The translations under genes and the position numbers were made by a program. The notes beneath the pieces are model-generated. The model ran no database searches. It saw only the letters and a list, made by a program, of their open reading frames with translations, and had not been told where the DNA came from. Of a stretch of DNA of 64,000 nt, positions 58,521 through 64,000 are shown piece by piece. Each line of letters opens with the position of its first letter. The stretch's first letter is position 1. Origin of the DNA: Chitinophagaceae bacterium (GTDB lineage: Bacteria > Bacteroidota > Bacteroidia > Chitinophagales > Chitinophagaceae). The stretch lies in contig JANINS010000003.1 of NCBI GenBank assembly GCA_024508725.1, positions 434,001 to 498,000 on the forward strand, read 5' to 3'.

Positions 58521-60425
58521 TTGACTTCACAAAACATTCTTGAACAATACTGGGGCTTCTCTTCTTTTCGTGGAGAACAGGAGCATATTATCAATGCTGT
58601 TCTGGAAAAGAAGGATACGCTGGCATTACTTCCAACTGGTGGAGGTAAATCATTGTGTTTCCAGGTTCCTGCTATGATGATGGATGGAATTTGCCTGGTG
58701 ATCTCTCCTTTGATCGCTTTGATGAAAGACCAGGTAGAAAATCTTAGAAAAAGAAATATTCCTGCACTTACCATCAACAGCAGCATGAATTTTTTTGAAG
58801 TAAAGCAAACACTTCAAAATGCAGCTTATGGTGATTATAAGTTCTTGTATTTATCTCCTGAAAGATTACAAACTAAACTTTTCAAAGAATTCTTACCTGC
58901 ATTAAATATTTGTTTGATCGCTGTTGACGAAGCTCACTGCATCTCGCAATGGGGTTATGATTTCAGGCCGCCATATCTTAAAATTGCAGAGCTGAGAGAA
59001 GAACTTCCTCATGTACCCATACTTGCTGTAACAGCTTCTGCAACACCAAAAGTTCAGCAGGATATTGTTGACAAACTTGAACTGAAAGATTGCAGGATAT
59101 TTCAACAATCTTTTGAAAGAGCAAATCTCTCTTATTCTGCTTTTCATGTTGATAGTAAGATCAATAAAGTAGTTGAGATATTGAAGAATGTTGCAGGCAG
59201 TAGTGTGGTGTATTGCAAGAACAGAAGAGAAACACAAAACGTAGCACAACTGTTAAGGCTTCAACATTTCTCTGCAGATCATTATCATGCCGGGCTTACA
59301 CAGGAAGAAAGAAGCCGTAAACAGGAAGAATGGATCAATGGTAGAACAAGAGTGATCGTTTGTACCAATGCATTTGGAATGGGAATCGATAAACCTGATG
59401 TAAGAACTGTGATTCACTATGACTTGCCTGATTGCCTGGAGAATTATTACCAGGAAGCAGGAAGAGCAGGAAGAGATGGTAACAGATCATATGCAGTGGC
59501 TGTTTATCAATCAAAAGATACTTTAGAATTACAGCTATTGCCTGATCTGAAGTTCCCTTCGGTCCATGACATAAAAAAAGTGTATCAATCAATAGCAGAT
59601 TATCTTGACATACCGGTTGGCTTAGGTGAAGGAAATTATTACGATTTTGATCTTGTAGAATTCTCGAAGAATTTCAAATACGATATTCATCTTGTGCTGA
59701 ATGTTCTGAAAGCATTAGAATCCGAAGGGCATTTAGCTTTTAATGAAAGTATTTTTCTGCCTTCGCAGATCAGGTTTTCTGCTCCTAAAGAATTGCTGGA
59801 AGATTTTGAGAATGGACATCCTGAACTCGAGCCGATAATAAAAGTACTGCTCAGAACGTATGAAGGCATTTACGATAACAGGATATCGGTAAATGAAAAG
59901 AATATTGCAAGACTGGCCAGAATTACACCTGAAGTTGTGAAAGAGCAATTGAAGCAGTTACAAGCTTTTGGCATCATAGAATATCTTGCTCAGAAAGAAA
60001 CGCCGCAGCTTTATTTTCTTTTAAACAGGGCTCCAGCGCAACATCTGCACATCAACAACGAAGCCTATCTCCAACGAAAGAAACAGTATGCCGAAAGAGT
60101 GGAAGTGATGCTGAACTATCTTGATCTTAAGACATGCAGAAGCCAGTACATTGCAAAGTATTTTGGTGAAGAACATCCGAAGAAATGTGGTGTTTGTGAT
60201 AATTGTCTTAATGCAAAAGCAACACGGCTTTCTGAAGCTGAATTCAGTAGCATTGAGACCAGGATTTATGAAAGCATCCCTGAAAATGGAATTGATATCA
60301 AAGAGTTATTGCCTTTGTTGAATGGAATAAGAAAAGAAAAAGTCTGGAACGTACTCAACTTTTTGCAATCAGAAAAAAAGCTTAGTATTAATGAAAAAGG
60401 CTACGTTTTTCGCAGCCTTTCTTAA
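58521..60425 (+). CDS. recQ: ATP-dependent DNA helicase RecQ
   Basis: The TTG at 58521 gives 634 residues starting near the expected ILEQYWGFSSFR. Another TTG at 58500 lies before the inverted repeat, and no ATG is available until residue ~50. Helicase motifs are LLPTGGGKSLCFQVP (I), DEAHCISQWGYDFRP (II), YCKNRRETQNVAQLL, and YYQEAGRAGRDG (VI). The RecQ zinc site uses Cys in LKTCRSQY and CGVCDNCL. Winged-helix sequence follows, but no HRDC domain is evident. The unusual start is probably a result of the upstream cassette. Confidence 0.92.
   Translation: MTSQNILEQYWGFSSFRGEQEHIINAVLEKKDTLALLPTGGGKSLCFQVPAMMMDGICLVISPLIALMKDQVENLRKRNIPALTINSSMNFFEVKQTLQNAAYGDYKFLYLSPERLQTKLFKEFLPALNICLIAVDEAHCISQWGYDFRPPYLKIAELREELPHVPILAVTASATPKVQQDIVDKLELKDCRIFQQSFERANLSYSAFHVDSKINKVVEILKNVAGSSVVYCKNRRETQNVAQLLRLQHFSADHYHAGLTQEERSRKQEEWINGRTRVIVCTNAFGMGIDKPDVRTVIHYDLPDCLENYYQEAGRAGRDGNRSYAVAVYQSKDTLELQLLPDLKFPSVHDIKKVYQSIADYLDIPVGLGEGNYYDFDLVEFSKNFKYDIHLVLNVLKALESEGHLAFNESIFLPSQIRFSAPKELLEDFENGHPELEPIIKVLLRTYEGIYDNRISVNEKNIARLARITPEVVKEQLKQLQAFGIIEYLAQKETPQLYFLLNRAPAQHLHINNEAYLQRKKQYAERVEVMLNYLDLKTCRSQYIAKYFGEEHPKKCGVCDNCLNAKATRLSEAEFSSIETRIYESIPENGIDIKELLPLLNGIRKEKVWNVLNFLQSEKKLSINEKGYVFRSLS
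60394..60421. terminator. Bidirectional terminator inside the recQ 3' end
   Basis: AAAGGCT-ACG/CGC-AGCCTTT with a TTTTT loop overlaps the last recQ codons. On the minus strand it runs into TTTTTCATT, so it ends the SPFH gene. It is weaker for recQ. Confidence 0.7.
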
Positions 60426-61364
60426 TTATCTTTCCTTGTCTTTGGGAAGTTGTATCATCAATCCACTGCTTCCTGCAACAGTGGTAGGCACTTGTCCACT
60501 CCATTTCTGCACTTTAATATAGTCAATATAAAGCGGCGTTAATGATAACTGTTCTCTTTTAATTGCTTCTGCCCTACCTGCAGCCTGGATCACCGCTTGT
60601 GCAGAATCGCCTCTGGCTTCTGCAATTTTTCTTTCAGCTTCGGCAATGGCAACTTGTCTTCTGTTCTCTGCAACCTGTACTTCCTGTATCGCTCTTGTTT
60701 TTGCAATGATCGATTCTGAAATTTCTTTTGGTGGAACAATATTCGTTCTGAGCTGAGATACGTTGAACCACTGCGAAACTCTCTTATTGCACTCTTTAAC
60801 GATCGATGCTTCAAATTCTTCTCTGTGATTGAAAATAGAATCAACTGTGTACCTGTTGGCTACATCATTAACAGAGCCAATGATTGCATTCTTCAACCAA
60901 CCCTGTTCCATTTCTTTCACACCCACTCTTAAATTCTGAAACATGTTTCCAACATTTCCTGCATTGATAGAATAGTTGAATGATGGTTTGATCGTAGCCC
61001 TGAAACCGCCTCTTGTTACAATGTCGTTTTCTTCATAATCGATATGTTGCTGATGGATCGGGAATTCGTATATCCTCGATATCCACGAATTATAAAATAC
61101 CCAACCGGTAACATATTCCGTTTTACCTACACCACGATCATCACCAACGTTACTTACTTTAATACCCACATAACCGGCATCGATCCTTTCTACATCGATA
61201 GGATTTAAAACCGTTACAATGAAAGCCAGAAACAATGCTGCAACTGGTCTCCAGAAATTTTTTGCTTTGAACGATCCACTTACATCCCTGTAAGTATTGG
61301 AACGAAAAACCTGGAACACCAGGGAGAAAATGATGAACGATACTAGAAAAATGATGATGGTCAT
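60426..61364 (-). CDS. SPFH/prohibitin-family membrane protein
   Basis: The 312-residue protein has two N-terminal hydrophobic segments (~2-20, ~38-53). An SPFH/Band 7 domain follows (IDAGYVGIKVSNVGDDRGVGKTEYVTGWVFYN ... VNDVANRYTVDSIFNHREEFEASI), then the Ala/Glu-rich coiled coil typical of prohibitins (AENRRQVAIAEAERKIAEARGDSAQAVIQAAGRAEAIKREQ). Such proteins scaffold membrane microdomains or proteases (HflK/C-like). It starts 1 nt after a small membrane-protein gene, so the two are coupled. Confidence 0.9.
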   Translation of the reverse strand: MTIIIFLVSFIIFSLVFQVFRSNTYRDVSGSFKAKNFWRPVAALFLAFIVTVLNPIDVERIDAGYVGIKVSNVGDDRGVGKTEYVTGWVFYNSWISRIYEFPIHQQHIDYEENDIVTRGGFRATIKPSFNYSINAGNVGNMFQNLRVGVKEMEQGWLKNAIIGSVNDVANRYTVDSIFNHREEFEASIVKECNKRVSQWFNVSQLRTNIVPPKEISESIIAKTRAIQEVQVAENRRQVAIAEAERKIAEARGDSAQAVIQAAGRAEAIKREQLSLTPLYIDYIKVQKWSGQVPTTVAGSSGLMIQLPKDKER

Positions 61365-61365
61365 A

Positions 61366-61563
61366 TTAACGGTGTTTGTAAAACTTGATGAATGATAGAA
61401 GATGAATGATCATTGATCCCAACAAGAGTAATAATGCAAGTACTAATCCTGCCATTGTTATCCAGCTTCCTGAAAGATCCAACCTGGTGAGGTATGCTGC
61501 TGCAACAACATTGATAAAGACATGTAATATCAGCAATGCAATTCGAAGGATAAGGGTGTTCAT
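61366..61563 (-). CDS. Small two-helix membrane protein coupled to the SPFH gene
   Basis: The 65-residue protein has two hydrophobic helices (~5-26 and ~34-58) with a short polar turn TRLDLSGSW. It ends 1 nt before the SPFH start on the same strand, so translation is probably coupled. I know no named family. It may be a partner of the SPFH protein (inference). Confidence 0.7.
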   Translation of the reverse strand: MNTLILRIALLILHVFINVVAAAYLTRLDLSGSWITMAGLVLALLLLLGSMIIHLLSFIKFYKHR

Positions 61564-61607
61564 TTGAAGGATTTCTATAGTGAAATTCGATAAAGCAGCA
61601 GATACAA

Positions 61608-61651
61608 TAAAAAAAGATGGCAGCTACTTATTCACATAAATAGCTGCCATC
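61608..61651 (-). terminator. Terminator of rny
   Basis: The 11-bp perfect stem GATGGCAGCTA/TAGCTGCCATC (61616-61626 / 61641-61651) is followed by seven T on the minus strand. A repeat copy lies between it and the gene. Confidence 0.9.
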
Positions 61652-61653
61652 AT

Positions 61654-61715
61654 GTATTTCAGTACAAGAGTGCGACGCAACGAAAGTTCAATCGAAGAAC
61701 ATCAGCTGGTCTCCA
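61654..61715 (+). repeat. Dispersed intergenic repeat copy (forward)
   Basis: TTTCAGTACAAGAGTGCGAC continues GCAACGAAAGTTCAATC and ends CATCAGCTGGTCTCCA. It matches the 48.6-kb copy in core and flanks. It lies in the 3' UTR of rny, before its terminator. Confidence 0.8.
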
Positions 61716-61720
61716 TAAAT

Positions 61721-63286
61721 TTATCTCGCTACGTTCACGGCTCTCTTTTCCCTGATAACGGTAACCTTGATCTGACCAGGGTAAGTCATCTCCGTTTGAA
61801 TTTTCTGCGCAATTTCAAAGCTCAGTTTGTCGCTGTCACCATCTGTTACTCTGTCGGCTTCAACGATCACACGAAGTTCACGACCAGCCTGGATGGCATA
61901 AGCTTTCTCAACACCCTGGTAACCTTGTGCAAGATTCTCGAGGTCTTTGATACGCTGCAAATATTGCTGCATGATCTCTCTTCTTGCACCTGGTCTTGCA
62001 CCACTGATGGCATCACAAGCCTGGATGATCGGAGAAATCACATATTGCATTTCCATTTCATCGTGGTGTGCTCCGATGGCATTTACAACAGCAGGATTTT
62101 CACCGTATTTCTCAGCCAGTTTTGCTCCCAGTAAAGCGTGGCTTAATTCAGTTTCTTCATCTGGTACTTTACCAATATCGTGAAGCAATCCGGCACGTTT
62201 TGCAAGCTTAGGATTCAATCCCAATTCTGCTGCCATGATGCCGCAAAGGTTTGCTGTCTCACGACTGTGCATCAAAAGATTTTGTCCGTAAGAAGAACGG
62301 AAACGCATCTTACCAACGATACGCACCAGTTCTTTATGTAAACCATGAATACCCAGTTCGATCACTGTTCTTTCTCCGATCTCCATCACCTGCTCTTCTA
62401 ACTGACGACGGGTTTTCTCTACCACTTCTTCAATTCTTGCCGGGTGGATACGACCATCGGCAACCAACCTTTGTAAAGCCAGTCTTGCGATCTCACGACG
62501 TAGCGGATCGAATGAAGAAAGAATGATCGCTTCCGGAGTATCATCAACAATCAGGTCAACACCGGTTGCTGCTTCGATAGCCCTGATGTTTCTACCTTCA
62601 CGACCAATGATCTGACCTTTTATCTCGTCACTTTCCAAATTGAAAACGGTAACGGTATTTTCAATCGTTACCTCGGCAGCAGTACGTTGAATAGATTGAA
62701 TAACGATCTTACGGGCTTCTTTGTTTGCTTTGCCTTTTGCTTCTTCGATGATCTCTTGCTGGATGCTTAAAGCTTTAGTCTGAGCTTCCTGTTTCAGGCT
62801 CTCAACTAATTGATTTCTTGCTTCGTCTGCGGTTAAACCGGCGATTTTTTCCAAACGCCGAATATGTTCTTCCTGGTGTTTCTCCAGCTCGGTGCGTTTC
62901 TGGTTCACCACTTCAATCTGGCGATTCAGATTTTCTTTGATAGCATCGTTCTCTTTGATCTGTTTTTCTAAAGCACTCTCCTTTTGGGTAATGGAGATCT
63001 CTTTTTGCTTCACCCTGTTCTCTGCTTCGCTGATCTTGCGGTTCTTATCCAGTACCTCTTTATCATGCTCGGCTTTCAGTTGAACAAATCTCTCTTTCGC
63101 CTCAAGCTGTTTTTCCTTTTTCAGGGTTTCAGCTCTTATTTCTGCCTCTTTTAATATGCTTTGTGACTGTAATTCTGCTTCCTCTACCTGTTTTCTTGTG
63201 TTTTTAGCGAAGATGAATTTACCCGCTATAATGCCCACAATTAGGGCAATTACGCCAATGATCACCTGTATAATGATAGGATCCAT
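61721..63286 (-). CDS. rny: Ribonuclease Y
   Basis: The 521-residue protein has an N-terminal membrane helix (~4-25) and a long coiled coil (~30-190). A KH domain follows ([28 protein letters not shown]), then an HD domain with [12 protein letters not shown] and GAHHDEME. RNase Y is a membrane-bound endonuclease that starts mRNA decay. Length and all motifs are standard. Its 3' UTR carries a dispersed repeat and a strong terminator. Confidence 0.96.
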   Translation of the reverse strand: MDPIIIQVIIGVIALIVGIIAGKFIFAKNTRKQVEEAELQSQSILKEAEIRAETLKKEKQLEAKERFVQLKAEHDKEVLDKNRKISEAENRVKQKEISITQKESALEKQIKENDAIKENLNRQIEVVNQKRTELEKHQEEHIRRLEKIAGLTADEARNQLVESLKQEAQTKALSIQQEIIEEAKGKANKEARKIVIQSIQRTAAEVTIENTVTVFNLESDEIKGQIIGREGRNIRAIEAATGVDLIVDDTPEAIILSSFDPLRREIARLALQRLVADGRIHPARIEEVVEKTRRQLEEQVMEIGERTVIELGIHGLHKELVRIVGKMRFRSSYGQNLLMHSRETANLCGIMAAELGLNPKLAKRAGLLHDIGKVPDEETELSHALLGAKLAEKYGENPAVVNAIGAHHDEMEMQYVISPIIQACDAISGARPGARREIMQQYLQRIKDLENLAQGYQGVEKAYAIQAGRELRVIVEADRVTDGDSDKLSFEIAQKIQTEMTYPGQIKVTVIREKRAVNVAR

Positions 63287-63627
63287 TTGTTTGGTTGTGT
63301 TTTAAGATGTTCGTAATCGTTATTCTCATAGACTCAAACTTATTGTATGAGTGAGTGTTGCGAAGATAATTAAATAAAGAGAAGTTTTAAGCCGGATGAA
63401 TTCCAAGTTTGGGAGAATTGAACCAGAATTTGGAAGATTGGTTATAGATGCTAAAAAGATGATAATTGATATTCATGGGCTTGCGAAGTTTTTTTACCTT
63501 GGCATCAGAATTGGCAATAGGTGCCTGCCGATCATGTCGGCAAAACACTACTTCGAAATCCACATATCTTTCTTGACAAGCCTGCAAAAGCCAATCATCT
63601 TACGAAGAGCCGCTGAAAAAGCGACTC
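63287..63627. other. 341-bp gene-free region upstream of rny and of a lipoprotein gene
   Basis: No credible reading frame is seen. It has a hairpin TGCCGA-TCATG-TCGGCA (63526-63542) and a second, longer hairpin GAGCCGCT/AGCGACTC (63607-63614 / 63620-63627) that ends right at the ATG of the next gene. The left part near rny shows nothing distinct. No exact TAnnTTTG is found. Confidence 0.6.
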
Positions 63628-64000
63628 ATGAAAAAAATTTTATTTGCTGTTCTTGCGATCGTTGTTTTCGCATCCTGCAGCCAGAAAGATATCACCGAAC
63701 CTGAACCACAGGTTACCGGAAGTGTTTTTTATAAAGACGCCAACATTGCGATCACTGATGTAAAAGCAAAAGGCGAAGGAAGTGCAATGAAGCTGCAGTT
63801 CAGCAGTCTTTATGAGAAGAATGTTGCGAAGATGGAGATCATGAGTGGACCATATGAGAATATGTTATGCTTCATTCATGAAGAGTCGATCCCATCTAAT
63901 TCTTTGCAGCGCAAGAATTATAATATCACAGAAGATAATGCCAATACAACCCAGCGTTATTATGTGATCAAGTACACATTAAAAAGTGGTGGCTGGATAC
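63628..64000 (+). CDS. Lipoprotein, 3' end outside the window
   Basis: The frame runs from ATG at 63628 off the window end; 124 residues are visible. The signal MKKILFAVLAIVVFASC places the lipid-anchored Cys at residue 17. The following part (QKDITEPEPQVTGSVFYKDANIAITDVKAK) and later residues are unfamiliar. A hairpin abuts the start codon and could hide it from ribosomes. Confidence 0.7.
   Translation, partial: MKKILFAVLAIVVFASCSQKDITEPEPQVTGSVFYKDANIAITDVKAKGEGSAMKLQFSSLYEKNVAKMEIMSGPYENMLCFIHEESIPSNSLQRKNYNITEDNANTTQRYYVIKYTLKSGGWI

Noticed and set aside
63396-63704. Plus-strand frame of 102 codons before the last gene
   Set aside because: It overlaps the lipoprotein start in another frame and has no domain-like pattern. 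The lipoprotein frame has a clear signal peptide.

Overview
The window reads as chromosomal core sequence of a Bacteroidota bacterium, most likely of the Chitinophagaceae or a close relative. The grounds are the gldK-gldL-gldM-gldN cluster and gldB (gliding / type IX secretion, T9SS), a secreted protein with a T9SS sorting tail, a SusC/TonB-type receptor, a Lys/Ala-rich histone H1-like protein, moderately AT-rich DNA, and repeated use of the Bacteroidota -7 promoter element TAnnTTTG with few Shine-Dalgarno sites. No phage, transposase, CRISPR array or resistance island is visible. The genus call is inference.

Layout. 1-7 kb: 3' end of an astacin-like metalloprotease, PAP2 phosphatase, ArnT-like glycosyltransferase, aminotransferase, ammonium transporter, SRPBCC protein. 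6.9-7.25 kb: a tRNA-Met followed by three tandem tRNA-Met-derived units with terminators. 7.3-12.3 kb: gldKLMN. 12.4-19.4 kb: DUF255 protein, hemD with a DUF4271 protein, BamA-like barrel, hemW. 19.5-24.6 kb: TonB-type receptor, thiolase, universal stress protein, small membrane protein. 24.7-32.1 kb: nadE, a 1220-residue T9SS cargo protein, gldB, an orphan TonB-plug protein, apaG. 32.5-38 kb: pyruvate dehydrogenase E2, OmpA-like protein, histone H1-like protein, CoA-binding protein, YkuK-like protein, two tiny membrane peptides. 38-44.5 kb: engB, haem-binding protein, gpmI, DUF4783 protein, nadC, SUI1 factor, icd. 44.6-54 kb: dnaX, GNAT, rsmE, dnaB, a DnaA-box-like cluster, pheT, a coiled-coil protein, zapA, a lipoprotein. 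54-64 kb: ald, tsaE, copA, S23-type four-helix protein, recQ, SPFH protein with a small partner, rny, and the start of a lipoprotein gene.

Genes that work together: gldKLMN builds the T9SS core, gldB is the gliding lipoprotein, and the large BNR/PKD protein is an evident client. nadC and nadE serve NAD synthesis. dnaB and dnaX serve replication. engB, rsmE, apaG, SUI1 and rny are housekeeping genes. hemD and hemW touch haem synthesis.

Most notable observations: (1) dnaX has an A9 run after its clamp-loader domains whose shifted frames stop almost at once, predicting a ~382-residue gamma product beside 597-residue tau. (2) A 110-bp-period array of tRNA-Met-derived units with alternating terminators. 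(3) At least 14 copies of a dispersed intergenic repeat with core ACAAGAGTGCGACGCAA, two of them carrying the same extra hairpin with a compensatory base-pair change. (4) Four genes with the -7 element exactly 4 nt before ATG, implying leaderless mRNAs. (5) A DnaA-box-like cluster beside dnaB.
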